64,000 bases of DNA from Aurantiacibacter sp. D1-12 (GTDB lineage Bacteria > Pseudomonadota > Alphaproteobacteria > Sphingomonadales > Sphingomonadaceae), in assembly GCF_028858515.1 (NCBI RefSeq), contig NZ_JAPJZJ010000005.1, positions 1-64,000 on the forward strand. The letters run 5' to 3'. The translations under genes and the position numbers were made by a program. Under the pieces are notes generated by a model. That model made no database searches. It was given only the letters and a program-made list of their open reading frames with translations, and was not told the origin of the DNA. Shown piece after piece: positions 16,774-26,782 of the stretch. Each line of letters starts with the position of its first letter. Positions within the stretch are counted from its first letter, which is position 1.

Positions 16774-18165
16774 TCAGGCTTTTGCGGCGCGATAGGAGGA
16801 AAGCGCCCGCTCGCGCGCTTCCTTGTGCCCGATGATCTTGGACGGGTAATCGGCCGGCTTACAGCCGTTCTCCTCGGGATCGTGAATGTACGGGTCATCC
16901 AGATCGGCCAGTTCGGGCACCCATTGGCGGATGTAGTCGCCCGCATCGAACTTCTCCGATTGCGAGAGCGGTGCCATGATCCGCACGAACATGTTACTGT
17001 CCACGCCGGTGCCGCTCACCCATTGCCAGTTGGTGGCGTTGGAGCCGTAGTCCGCATCGCACAGCGTGTCCCAGAACCATCGCTCGCCATGCGTCCAGTT
17101 GATCAGCAGATGCTTGATCAGGAAACTTGCGCAGATCATCCGTACGCGATTGTGCATCCAGCCCGTTGCCCAGAGCTCGCGCATGCCGGCATCGACAATG
17201 GGGTAGCCCGTCCGCCCTTGCTGCCACGCCTCCAGTTCTGACTGAATGACGTCACCGCGATTGGGATTGCGCCAGAAGCTCTCTTCGTAACCATCGCGGT
17301 ACGGCTCCACCCCGTATTTGGGGAACTGGCAGATGACATTCTGCGCATAGTCGCGCCAGACCAGTTCTTGCCGGAAAATGGTCGCGCCTTCAGAGGTGTA
17401 GCGGCTCATCGCCTCCCACAGCATGCGCGGAGATACTTCGCCGAAGTGCAGATAGGGTGACATGCGGCTGGTGCCGTGAATGCTCGGCAGGTTGCGCTTC
17501 TCATCATAGTCGGAGACCTGGTCGAGGTAGTCCTTGAACCGCTGCATCGCTGCCGCTGTACCGAAGTCCTCGCCCCAGAATTCGCGCATACCACCGGCCC
17601 AGTCTGGGGTGGTCGGAAGCAAATCGAGGTCGAAGAGGCTGTCGCTGTCCGGCCAATTATCCAGGCTGGAAAGGCTCGGTTCGGGCAGGATATCGAAGCC
17701 ATCGATCGCAGCAAACATGGCGTTCTTGAACGGGGTGTAGATCTTGTACTCCCCGCCCGATCCTGTCCGCACGGTGCCGGGCGGAAGCAGGTAGTTTCCA
17801 TCGTGCAATTCGAGTGCGACCTTTTCCTTCAATTCGCCTTGCGCCTTGCGCCACCAAGGCTCGTAATGGCGGATGGCGTGGACCGCCTCTGCGCCAGTTT
17901 CCTCGACCAATTTGGGCAGGACATCGGTTGCCTTGCCACGCCGCAGGACAAGCTTGGAATGGTGCCGCGCAAGGTCCTTTTCGAGCGCTTCCAGAGCATG
18001 ATGCAACCGCCACCGGCTCGCCCCGCCCATCTTGTGATCGCCCGGTGTCTCGTCATCAAGAATGAACACCGGAATAACCGGCCCGGCCTGCGCGGCGGCA
18101 TGGAAGGCGGCCTGGTCGCACAGGCGCAGATCACGCCGCAGCCAGACGATTTGTGGTTTGCTCAA
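16774..18165 (-). CDS. phrB: Deoxyribodipyrimidine photolyase, class I
   Basis: 463 aa. Light-driven repair of cyclobutane pyrimidine dimers. The N-terminal antenna domain begins IVWLRRDLRLCDQAAFHAA, and the C-terminal FAD domain contains ELVWRDYAQNV, GRTGYPIVDAGMRELWATG, the NWQWVSGTGVDSNMFVRI segment and a C-terminal PADYPSKIIGHKEARERAL, the classic class I ending. A light-harvesting or cryptochrome role cannot be ruled out, but length and motifs fit a true photolyase. It is followed by an inverted repeat on its 5' side. Confidence 0.95.
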   Translation of the reverse strand: MSKPQIVWLRRDLRLCDQAAFHAAAQAGPVIPVFILDDETPGDHKMGGASRWRLHHALEALEKDLARHHSKLVLRRGKATDVLPKLVEETGAEAVHAIRHYEPWWRKAQGELKEKVALELHDGNYLLPPGTVRTGSGGEYKIYTPFKNAMFAAIDGFDILPEPSLSSLDNWPDSDSLFDLDLLPTTPDWAGGMREFWGEDFGTAAAMQRFKDYLDQVSDYDEKRNLPSIHGTSRMSPYLHFGEVSPRMLWEAMSRYTSEGATIFRQELVWRDYAQNVICQFPKYGVEPYRDGYEESFWRNPNRGDVIQSELEAWQQGRTGYPIVDAGMRELWATGWMHNRVRMICASFLIKHLLINWTHGERWFWDTLCDADYGSNATNWQWVSGTGVDSNMFVRIMAPLSQSEKFDAGDYIRQWVPELADLDDPYIHDPEENGCKPADYPSKIIGHKEARERALSSYRAAKA

Positions 18166-18174
18166 AACTAGTCC

Positions 18175-18265
18175 CCGCTCACCCTGAGCCTGTCGAAGGG
18201 TCGTCGTTACTTTCCGCGCGGCGCCAGAAGAAAAAGCGGTCCTTCGACAGGCTCAGGACGAGCGG
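18175..18265. repeat. Interspersed inverted repeat, CCTGAGCCTGTCGAAGG core
   Basis: Two 29-base arms at 18175-18203 and 18237-18265 are inverted copies with four differences. Their common core is CCTGAGCCTGTCGAAGG. The arms are separated by 33 bases and would fold into a long hairpin. From general knowledge this core is a common intergenic repeat in sphingomonad genomes. It lies between phrB and the YdjM-like gene and may also act as a transcript stabiliser. Confidence 0.75.
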
Positions 18266-18277
18266 AGTTCTTTAGTG

Positions 18278-19228
18278 CTAACGCGGTATTGTCGAGAGCA
18301 GTTCCACGCATTCAAAATTGGGAAGTGCGAGCGAGAAACGGTCACGCGCTCTAGGATCGTAGAAGCGAGCGTCGCGCAGGATTATCGAGCCGTCCTCTGC
18401 GCGCTCTGCAAACGGTGTACGAGACCAGAAGAGAAACGCGTCCAGCTGAGAGTTTGTTTTCCGCGCATCGGACAGATCAGGCCAAACACAATAGGAATCT
18501 TCAGGAACGATGGAAACTTGAGGGTTGCGGACGCCTGATTTGGCATAGAACCAAGTGTGGTAGTCTCCCTCGAGAATAACCTCTCGGTCCCAAAATACTA
18601 AAGGTACAGGGCTGGCAATCGCTTCATAGTTCCAGTCCGCGTTCGTGCGTTCCTGCCACGTCGTAATCCCCGCATTCATCCCAATATAAGCCAGCGCAGC
18701 CGCCAAGACGACACGCGCAGTCTTGCGCCAGTCACCACCGCGCTTCTCCTTGCGCAGCGACCACCACAACCCAAGCCCCATCAAGCCCCACAGCCACACA
18801 TCGATAATGAACAGGGTATCGCCATAGAACCACTGGCTCGAGAACGGTTCGAGCAGGCGGATGCCGTAGACATTGAGCCAATCGAGTGCCGGGTGGGTCA
18901 AGCAGCCGAGGAAAGCCAGTCCGTAAAGCCAGCCGAAATGGACGGGCACCCTCCCCTCGGGCCGCTTCCCCCGCGAGGCTTGCAAGCGGTCCCAGCCCCA
19001 TAACAGACCCGCCAGTATCAGCGGCAATAACACCAGCGCGGGCGGTCCGTGGGTTATTCCGCGGCGGAAGCCAAGATGCTCGGTCCCTTCGAGCCAGAAG
19101 AAGCACGCCGCATCCACATCGGGCAGGTTCGCACCGATGATGAGCGCGGGCATGGCCAGCCCGGTTTTCTTCTTCAGGCCCGTCTGCCCGATCAGCGCCC
19201 CGACCAGCGAATGCGTGAGATTATCCAC
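18278..19228 (-). CDS. Membrane-bound metal-dependent hydrolase, YdjM/DUF457 type
   Basis: 316 aa. It begins MDNLTHSLVGALIGQTGLKK and continues with IIGANLPDVD and GITHGPPALVLL, the His/Asp pattern of the YdjM (PF04307) family of inner-membrane proteins with a predicted metal site. Several hydrophobic helices fill residues 60-190, with a HPALDWLNVYG motif that adds a further His and Asp. The C-terminal 120 residues look soluble (VSIVPEDSYCVWPDL). The reaction is unknown for the family. The stop of the next upstream gene region is only a few bases from korB, so cotranscription with korAB is possible. Confidence 0.82.
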   Translation of the reverse strand: MDNLTHSLVGALIGQTGLKKKTGLAMPALIIGANLPDVDAACFFWLEGTEHLGFRRGITHGPPALVLLPLILAGLLWGWDRLQASRGKRPEGRVPVHFGWLYGLAFLGCLTHPALDWLNVYGIRLLEPFSSQWFYGDTLFIIDVWLWGLMGLGLWWSLRKEKRGGDWRKTARVVLAAALAYIGMNAGITTWQERTNADWNYEAIASPVPLVFWDREVILEGDYHTWFYAKSGVRNPQVSIVPEDSYCVWPDLSDARKTNSQLDAFLFWSRTPFAERAEDGSIILRDARFYDPRARDRFSLALPNFECVELLSTIPR

Positions 19229-19234
19229 GCAGAA

Positions 19235-20251
19235 TCAGCCTTCCACCGACCAAGTCTGCCCCTTCGCCAGAAGCGCAGCCAGGTCGGGCTCCTTGCCCTC
19301 GCTCAACCTGCGGTTTTCCTCGACGACCTGTTCTTCGAAAGCCGGACGTGGATCGTCATACAAAACGCCAAGTGCCTTCGGGAATTCGCCGAACGGAAGC
19401 TCCACCAGCATGTGCGCGACTGCGCGGTTGGTGACGTCATGACGGATGACCTTGGCCGCTTCCCAATCTCCGTCGACGACATCCACGACTTCAAGCCGCA
19501 GCGTATTGTGATTTAGCGTGATGCCCTTCTCGCCCTTGGCGAAAAGCATCGGCTCTCCGTCTTCCAGCCACAACTGCTGGTCTTCCGCGCCCTTCGGGGC
19601 AGCGAATTCGTTGAACACGTCCTTGTTGTAGACGATGCAATTCTGGAAGATTTCGATAAAGGCAGCACCCTTGTGCGCGTGAGCCGCTTTCAGAACTTCA
19701 GGTAACTTTTTCGACACGTCGAAACCGCGTGCCACAAAGCGCGCGCCCGCGCCCAGCGCGAAGGCACATGGCTCAGTCGGGCGGTCAATCGATCCGGCCG
19801 GCGTTGAGGGACTTGTGGTGCCCGGCCGGCTGGTCGGTGAATACTGCCCCTTTGTCAGACCATAAATCTCGTTGTTGAACAGCATGATCTGCATGTTCAC
19901 GTTACGGCGCAGCACGTGCATCAAGTGATTGCCGCCAATGGAAAGTCCGTCGCCATCACCCGTCACCAGCCACACATCCAGATCCGGATTGGCCAGCTTG
20001 ACGCCCGTGGCCACCGCCGGTGCGCGGCCGTGGATAGTGTGGAAGCCGTAGCTCTCGATGTAATAGGGGAAGCGGCTGGAACAGCCGATACCGCTGATGA
20101 AACAGGTGTTGGACGGATCACATCCAAGCTGCGGCAGCGTGCGCTGTACCGCTTTCAGAATCGCATAGTCCCCGCAACCGGGGCACCAACGCACTTCCTG
20201 GTCGGTTTCCCAGTCCTTGAGAGTGGTTTCGATCTTTACGGGAGCGTTCAT
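19235..20251 (-). CDS. korB: 2-oxoacid:ferredoxin oxidoreductase, beta subunit
   Basis: 338 aa. Thiamine-diphosphate subunit of a 2-oxoglutarate-type ferredoxin oxidoreductase. RWCPGCGDYAIL near residue 22 gives the first iron-sulfur cysteines, and the TPP/Mg site is WLVTGDGDGLSIGGNHLMH near 95. NNEIYGLTKGQYSPTS is the conserved loop in KorB proteins. It overlaps korA by 4 bp and forms the heterodimer with it. In aerobic bacteria such enzymes supply reduced ferredoxin alongside the 2-oxoglutarate dehydrogenase step of the citric acid cycle. Confidence 0.95.
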   Translation of the reverse strand: MNAPVKIETTLKDWETDQEVRWCPGCGDYAILKAVQRTLPQLGCDPSNTCFISGIGCSSRFPYYIESYGFHTIHGRAPAVATGVKLANPDLDVWLVTGDGDGLSIGGNHLMHVLRRNVNMQIMLFNNEIYGLTKGQYSPTSRPGTTSPSTPAGSIDRPTEPCAFALGAGARFVARGFDVSKKLPEVLKAAHAHKGAAFIEIFQNCIVYNKDVFNEFAAPKGAEDQQLWLEDGEPMLFAKGEKGITLNHNTLRLEVVDVVDGDWEAAKVIRHDVTNRAVAHMLVELPFGEFPKALGVLYDDPRPAFEEQVVEENRRLSEGKEPDLAALLAKGQTWSVEG

Positions 20252-22197
20252 GCGTCGTCTCCAAGCGGGCTGGGTAGCTGGTCATCGTTAACCTCGACCT
20301 GACCGCCTTCATTGTCGGGGATGCCATCAAAATACTTGCCGATCGCCTCTTCCAGTTCGGCAATGGCGAATGGCTGGCCGCTCGTTTTGGTAAGCGGCGT
20401 GGCATCGACGAGGAACTGGTCGCGCAGCAGTGTCTTGAACTGGCCAGTGTTCATTTCGGGCACCAGCACGTGGTCATAGCTCTTGAGCAAATCACCCAGA
20501 TTGGCGGGCATCGGCCAGATATTGCGCACATGGATATGGCTGACGTCGAGGTCCTTCTTGCGCGAGCGGGTCACGGCCTGATGGACCGGACCGTAGGTCG
20601 ACCCCCAGCCGACAACGGCCAGCTTGCCGCCAGCCTCACCCACGCACACGTTCTGATCGGCCACTGCGATGTTGGCGATCTTGTTCATGCGCGCATCGGT
20701 CATCGCCTGATGGTTGTCCGGTGAGTAATCGATATGCCCGGTGTCCACCGCCTTTTCGATCCCGCCGATACGGTGCATCAGGCCCGGCGTGCCCGGCTTG
20801 ATCCACGGGCGTGCGCCCTTTGCGTTGCGCTTGTAAGGGAGGAGCTCGTCATCCCCCTCAGCATTCTTTGCGTTCTTCTCCTGCAGGAACGCGACAGGAG
20901 TGCTTTCATAACTCTCGGGATCGGGCACCAGCCACGGCTCGCTGGCATTGGCGATATAGCCGTCTGTCAACAGCATGACTGGGGTCATGTACTCCACTGC
21001 AATGCGGCAGGCCTCGATCGCGCATTCGAACGCATCCGAAGGGCTGCGAGCCGCAATGACAGGCATGGGAGCATCGCCATTGCGGCCATAGACGGCCTGG
21101 TAGAGATCGCTCTGCTCGGTCTTGGTCGGAAGGCCTGTTGAAGGACCACCGCGCTGTGAGTTGACGATCACCAGCGGTAGCTCGGTCATTATGCCGAGGC
21201 CCATCGCCTCGCCTTTCAGCGCAATGCCGGGGCCGGACGACGAGGTGACACCGAGCGAGCCCGCGTAGCTCGCCCCGATGGCGGCGCAGATTGCGGCAAT
21301 CTCGTCTTCTGCCTGGAAGGTGGTGACGTTGAATTCTTTCAGCTTGGCGAGATGGTGCAGGATCGCCGAGGCCGGCGTGATCGGATAGCCGCCGAAGAAC
21401 ATCGGCAGCTGAAGCAGCCGCGCACCCGCCACAAGGCCAAGCGACACCGCCTCCGCCCCTGTCACGGTGCGATAGAGCCCCGGCGCAGTCGGTACCGGAT
21501 CGAGATGGACCTGCCGCAGCGGCCCGGCCAGCTCTGCCGTCTCGCCATAGGCATGCCCTGCATCGAGCGCGGCGATATTGGCGTCGGCAATGTCCGGCTT
21601 GTTCTTGAACTTGGTGCGCAGCCAGTCCTGCAGCGGACCGCGCTCGCGGTCGAACATCCACAGCGCGAGGCCCAGCGTCCACATGTTCTTGCAGCGCAGC
21701 GCATCCTTGTTGCCGAGGCCGAAAGGCTTCACCGCTTCTACCGTCATAGCGCTGATATCGAGCTTCAGCACATCGAACTTGGCGAGAGTATCATCCTCCA
21801 GCGGGCTGACATCGTATTTCGCCTTGTCGAGATTACGCTTCGAGAATTCCCCGGTGTCGACAATCACCAGTCCACCGGGCTTCAGCGCTGGCAGGTTCAC
21901 TTTCAGCGCTGCAGGGTTCATCGCCACCAGCACATCGGGCGCGTCACCTGCGGTATCCACTTCACGTGCGCCGAAGTTGATCTGGAAGGCGGAAACGCCA
22001 AACAGCGTACCCTGCGGCGCGCGGATCTCGGCGGGGAAATCGGGGAAAGTCGCGAGGTCATTGCCTGCCAGCGCGGTGGAAAGCGTAAACTGACCACCCG
22101 TCAACTGCATCCCGTCGCCGCTGTCACCGGCGAAACGGACAACCACCGCATCCTGTTGTGAAAGATCCGACCGTGTTTCGGCGACTTGGCTTGCCAT
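20248..22197 (-). CDS. korA: 2-oxoacid:ferredoxin oxidoreductase, fused gamma-alpha subunit
   Basis: 649 aa, long for a KorA because the gamma domain is fused at the N terminus (VVRFAGDSGDGMQLTGGQF, roughly residues 15-200) ahead of the alpha domain (FFGGYPITPASAILHHLAKL, TSSSGPGIALKGEAMGLG, QRGGPSTGLPTKTEQSDL). The alpha domain binds the oxoacid and CoA side of the reaction. Start ATG 22197 (MASQVAETRSD) is preceded by AGGAAG; an 18-codon extension upstream is less likely. First gene of a korAB operon, divergent from rppH across a 148-bp gap that must contain both promoters. Confidence 0.95.
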   Translation of the reverse strand: MASQVAETRSDLSQQDAVVVRFAGDSGDGMQLTGGQFTLSTALAGNDLATFPDFPAEIRAPQGTLFGVSAFQINFGAREVDTAGDAPDVLVAMNPAALKVNLPALKPGGLVIVDTGEFSKRNLDKAKYDVSPLEDDTLAKFDVLKLDISAMTVEAVKPFGLGNKDALRCKNMWTLGLALWMFDRERGPLQDWLRTKFKNKPDIADANIAALDAGHAYGETAELAGPLRQVHLDPVPTAPGLYRTVTGAEAVSLGLVAGARLLQLPMFFGGYPITPASAILHHLAKLKEFNVTTFQAEDEIAAICAAIGASYAGSLGVTSSSGPGIALKGEAMGLGIMTELPLVIVNSQRGGPSTGLPTKTEQSDLYQAVYGRNGDAPMPVIAARSPSDAFECAIEACRIAVEYMTPVMLLTDGYIANASEPWLVPDPESYESTPVAFLQEKNAKNAEGDDELLPYKRNAKGARPWIKPGTPGLMHRIGGIEKAVDTGHIDYSPDNHQAMTDARMNKIANIAVADQNVCVGEAGGKLAVVGWGSTYGPVHQAVTRSRKKDLDVSHIHVRNIWPMPANLGDLLKSYDHVLVPEMNTGQFKTLLRDQFLVDATPLTKTSGQPFAIAELEEAIGKYFDGIPDNEGGQVEVNDDQLPSPLGDDA

Positions 22198-22345
22198 ACA
22201 ATTTCTTCCTGCCGCGCCGCTGCGGGCGCTCATTGCTATTCGGGCTGGCACCTAGGTTCCCAAACCTGTCGAGACAATCAAGTTTTTCTGTCCAAAGGGC
22301 AATAGGCAGCTTTTACCCGTCCCCCACCGACGCTAAAGCCGGTGA

Positions 22346-22828
22346 ATGAGCACACCAGATCGCAGCAAATACCGCCCGTGCGTTGGCACGATGATGATCA
22401 ACGCAGCGGGCGAGGCCTTCGTTGGCAAGCGCATCGACAACCGTGAAGGCGACTGGTGGCAAATGCCCCAGGGCGGCGTGGATGACGGAGAGGATCTGGT
22501 CGAAGCCATGCTGCGTGAACTGGGGGAGGAGACAGGCGTTGCGCCCGATCACCTGCAAGTCGTGCACCAAATGGAAGGCGAGCTGTTCTACGACTTGCCG
22601 CCCGAGCTACATGGCAAGCTGTGGGGTGGAAAATATGTCGGCCAGCGTCAGGCATGGTTCCTGGTGCGGTTCACCGGAGATGATTCAGACATCAATCTGG
22701 AGGCGCACAAGCACCCCGAGTTTTGCGAATGGAAGTGGGTCGAGCCTGACTTGCTACCAGAACTGATAGTGCCGTTCAAACGTGATGTTTATCAGCGAGT
22801 TGTGGATGATTTTAAATCCCGCTTGTGA
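22346..22828 (+). CDS. rppH: RNA pyrophosphohydrolase (Nudix)
   Basis: 160 aa. Removes pyrophosphate from the 5' end of primary transcripts and starts mRNA decay. It begins with YRPCVGTMMINAAGEAFVGKR and DWWQMPQGGVDDGED, then the Nudix box GGVDDGEDLVEAMLRELGEE with its REL and EE core intact (residues about 45-67). W in EWKWV near residue 133 is the family aromatic. Length matches RppH/NudH. It is the only gene on its strand between korA and the repeat at 22834. Confidence 0.95.
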   Translation: MSTPDRSKYRPCVGTMMINAAGEAFVGKRIDNREGDWWQMPQGGVDDGEDLVEAMLRELGEETGVAPDHLQVVHQMEGELFYDLPPELHGKLWGGKYVGQRQAWFLVRFTGDDSDINLEAHKHPEFCEWKWVEPDLLPELIVPFKRDVYQRVVDDFKSRL

Positions 22829-22833
22829 ACCCC

Positions 22834-22911
22834 CGTCATCCCAGCGAAAGCTGGGATCGCTGTAAGCAAAGCTCCAAAATCAACCCGATCCCAGCTTTCG
22901 CTGGGATGACG
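22834..22911. repeat. Perfect 26-bp inverted repeat pair, GTCATCCCAGC family
   Basis: The arms at 22834-22859 and 22886-22911 are exact inverted copies (26 of 26). Each arm is itself a hairpin (ATCCCAGC, GAAA, GCTGGGAT). The pair lies between the convergent rppH and TPR genes, so it could serve as a terminator or transcript stabiliser. It resembles the dispersed CGTCATCCC-type palindromes common in alphaproteobacteria; this is from general knowledge, not a search. Confidence 0.8.
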
Positions 22912-22916
22912 CTAGA

Positions 22917-23414
22917 TCAGTTCTGCGTCACATCTTCGGTCGGGTCGACCACCTCAGCAGTCATAACCGGCGGGCCGGCCTGAATTGCCGCGGCAAGCTG
23001 CTGCGTTTCTGCGCAACCGTCACCGCACAGGCTCTGCAACTCTGCCAGATTCTCGCGGGCGGCCGAAAGCGCGCCCTTCTCCACCATTGCCTCACCCTCG
23101 CCCGAAATCGCGGCGAGGTTTTCCGGATCGCGTTCCTGCGCTTCGCGGTAGTAGTGGATCGCCTTGCCCTGCAGACCTTCAGCCCGCGCAGCCTCGGCCA
23201 GCTCGATATAGACCTGCGTATATCCAGGATCGATCACCAGTGCAGCCTCGTAGGCATCAATCGCACCCTGTGCATCGCCTTCAGCCAGCAGCGCTTCACC
23301 CTCTGCGACAAGCGCTACAGCGCGCGGATCGGGATCGTATGTACTGGCGTGTCCCACACTGGCGCTAACCGCTGCGAAAAGCGAAAGGGCGGCGGCGGCG
23401 GGTGCGAAACGCAT
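22917..23414 (-). CDS. Periplasmic tetratricopeptide-repeat protein
   Basis: 165 aa. An N-terminal signal peptide (MRFAPAAAALSLFAAVSASVGHA) precedes about three TPR-like helix pairs (ALLAEGDAQGAIDAYEAALVIDP, GLQGKAIHYYREAQERDPENLA). Two cysteines in SLCGDGCAE near residue 133 could form a disulfide in the periplasm. ATG 23414 has AAGGAGACAATC directly upstream, an excellent ribosome site; in-frame codons up to 23471 overlap the rsmB-like gene and lack it. Last gene of the guaB, rsmB-like run. Partner and role unknown. Confidence 0.85.
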   Translation of the reverse strand: MRFAPAAAALSLFAAVSASVGHASTYDPDPRAVALVAEGEALLAEGDAQGAIDAYEAALVIDPGYTQVYIELAEAARAEGLQGKAIHYYREAQERDPENLAAISGEGEAMVEKGALSAARENLAELQSLCGDGCAETQQLAAAIQAGPPVMTAEVVDPTEDVTQN

Positions 23415-23467
23415 GATTGTCTCCTTGACCTTGGCGGGATATTTCTCGGTCATCGGCGGTTGAGGTA

Positions 23468-24649
23468 TCACGCTTTACCTAGACGTGCGATGAAAAATCC
23501 GTCCGTCCCGTCACGGTGCGGGCTGAGGCGGATTCCTTCGCCATGCGGCGCTCCGAGCGGTAGCTTGGGCGTGGCGGACCGCCAATCGGTGTTGTTAGCA
23601 AAAAACGCGGCGACTTGGTCCTTCCCCTCCTCGTCGAGCAGTGAGCACGTGACGTAAGTAAGGTGACCGCCGGGCTTCAGCAGTTCTGCACCAAGTTGCA
23701 GCAGCCGCGCTTGCAGGGTGGTAAGCCTCTCCAGCTCCCGCGGGGTAAGCCGCCAGCGTGCCTCCGGATTTCGCCGCCAGGTGCCCGTGCCCGAACACGG
23801 CGCATCGATCAGCACGTGGTCTGCCTTGCCCTGCCACGCTGCAAGCGCTTCGGCTTCCTGTCCCGGGTTGAGCAAAATGGTCTCGGCAATAGTCGCCCCC
23901 GCCCGTTCGGCGCGCGGGCCAAGCTGACCGAGACGACGGCGGTCGGTATCGGCGGCGATCAATGTGCCTTTGTTTTGCATTGCAGCCGCCAGAGCGAGCG
24001 TTTTACCCCCTGCTCCTGCGCAAAGATCGATTACGGTTTCGCCCGGAGCGGCAGCGACGGCCATACAAGCAGTCTGACTGCCCGCGTCCTGCACTTCGAT
24101 CAGACCATTTGCGTAGGCATCCCAGTCCTCAACGCGCGTTCCCGTGGGGAAACGCAAGGCATCAAGCCCGCCTATCGGCTCGCCCGCCTCCGGCAAAGCA
24201 CCAATTTCTCCAGTGACCTTGAGCCTGTTGATGCGCGTATCGAGCGGCGCGCGGGTGAGCAGGCTTTCTGCCTCCTCCTGCGAAACTCCCGAAGCGATCA
24301 GACGGTCTTCGAGCCATTCAGGCGCAACCCCGCCCTCGGCAACGGGCTCGCCCTCGCCGATCGGCTGCGGGCCGTAGCCTTCGCCGTCGAACAGTGTGCG
24401 TAGGTCCTCACGGTTCTCCTCGACCATCCCGAGCATCGCCGCCCGACCACTCGATGGCACCGGCCCGCAGGCACGGATAGCGTCGTAAACCAGCTCGCGA
24501 ATGGCGCGCTTGTCCTTCGATCCGGCGAAGCGGTGGTCCTTGAACCACTGCGCAATCAGCCGGTCAGCAGGCGGCCCCTGCCTACGGGCGGCGTCGATCA
24601 CGCCATCGAGCACTTCGATAGCGGCCTGAACTCTTGCGGAAGGTGTCAC
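23468..24649 (-). CDS. rsmB: 16S rRNA m5C methyltransferase, RsmB/Sun-like
   Basis: 393 aa. The N-terminal NusB-like RNA-binding domain (IDAARRQGPPADRLIAQWF, RAIRELVYDAIRACG) is followed by a SAM methyltransferase domain with VIDLCAGAGGKTLALAAAM, LIDAPCSGTGTWRRNPEARW and the catalytic YVTCSLLDEEG. Both motif IV and motif VI cysteines of RNA m5C methyltransferases are present. It probably modifies C967-type positions of 16S rRNA, though other Rsm members share the layout. Separated from guaB by 9 bp, so cotranscribed. Confidence 0.9.
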   Translation of the reverse strand: MTPSARVQAAIEVLDGVIDAARRQGPPADRLIAQWFKDHRFAGSKDKRAIRELVYDAIRACGPVPSSGRAAMLGMVEENREDLRTLFDGEGYGPQPIGEGEPVAEGGVAPEWLEDRLIASGVSQEEAESLLTRAPLDTRINRLKVTGEIGALPEAGEPIGGLDALRFPTGTRVEDWDAYANGLIEVQDAGSQTACMAVAAAPGETVIDLCAGAGGKTLALAAAMQNKGTLIAADTDRRRLGQLGPRAERAGATIAETILLNPGQEAEALAAWQGKADHVLIDAPCSGTGTWRRNPEARWRLTPRELERLTTLQARLLQLGAELLKPGGHLTYVTCSLLDEEGKDQVAAFFANNTDWRSATPKLPLGAPHGEGIRLSPHRDGTDGFFIARLGKA

Positions 24650-24658
24650 TGCCTTGCT

Positions 24659-26176
<1,518 letters not shown>

Positions 26177-26782
26177 CTACTGCTGCTCGATGCTGGCCAC
26201 TTCGCCTGCAACCTGACCCTCGCCCACATCCCAATTGAATACGCGGCCCGATTGTTTGTTTACTGCGAACCAACCCAACAGCACGCTACCGCATATTTCT
26301 TCTCTGCAGTGGGTGTTCAGGCGAACGACGAAATAGTTCGGTGCGTCTTCGTCCGAGGCATGGCCGCAACCGTTGATGATATTGCGAGTGTAACGCCCCG
26401 CTTGGACTACCGACTCGACAACCCTCTCGCAGGCGGTCCGCTCGCTCGACACCGGCATCGCGTGCCGGAAAGCGGAGCAACCCGCTGCGCCGAGCGTGGT
26501 GCGTAAACCTCGGCTGATGACCTCGACTTGGTCGCCAATCCGGCACCCCCGAAACGCGCTCCGATGTCCTGCAACTTGAAGCTCGTTGCCGTTCTCAAGC
26601 ATCACTCGTAAAATCGGTGTGTCGCCATCTCCACTAGCGACGGTGCCAATATAGACAACTTCACCGAACGCTCTCTTCGTTGGCCCAGCATTGACCAGAT
26701 AGAGCAAGCCAAAAAGCACCAATCCGATGGCCGCAAACAAAGCAAACACTCCGCAGCCAGACTCCCACAGCGGCCTAATCAC
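26177..26782 (-). CDS. Membrane-anchored protein of unknown function
   Basis: 201 aa. A single N-terminal hydrophobic helix (VFALFAAIGLVLFGLLYLV) is followed by an extracytoplasmic part with eight or so cysteines (CRIGDQVEVIS, AAGCSAFRH, RTACERVV, NGCG, NTHCREEICGS). The first half reads like a small beta-barrel (ILRVMLENGNELQV), and the second half contains ICGSVLLGWFAVNKQSGRVFNWD. The start overlaps the bdhA stop by 4 bp, which supports coding. No family recognised. It precedes guaB by 54 bp and could belong to the same transcript. Confidence 0.7.
   Translation of the reverse strand: MIRPLWESGCGVFALFAAIGLVLFGLLYLVNAGPTKRAFGEVVYIGTVASGDGDTPILRVMLENGNELQVAGHRSAFRGCRIGDQVEVISRGLRTTLGAAGCSAFRHAMPVSSERTACERVVESVVQAGRYTRNIINGCGHASDEDAPNYFVVRLNTHCREEICGSVLLGWFAVNKQSGRVFNWDVGEGQVAGEVASIEQQ

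Noticed and set aside
16757-16782. Terminator between the small membrane protein and phrB
   Set aside because: The CCTGA and TCAGG arms give only a 5-bp stem followed by TTTT; too weak to list as a feature.
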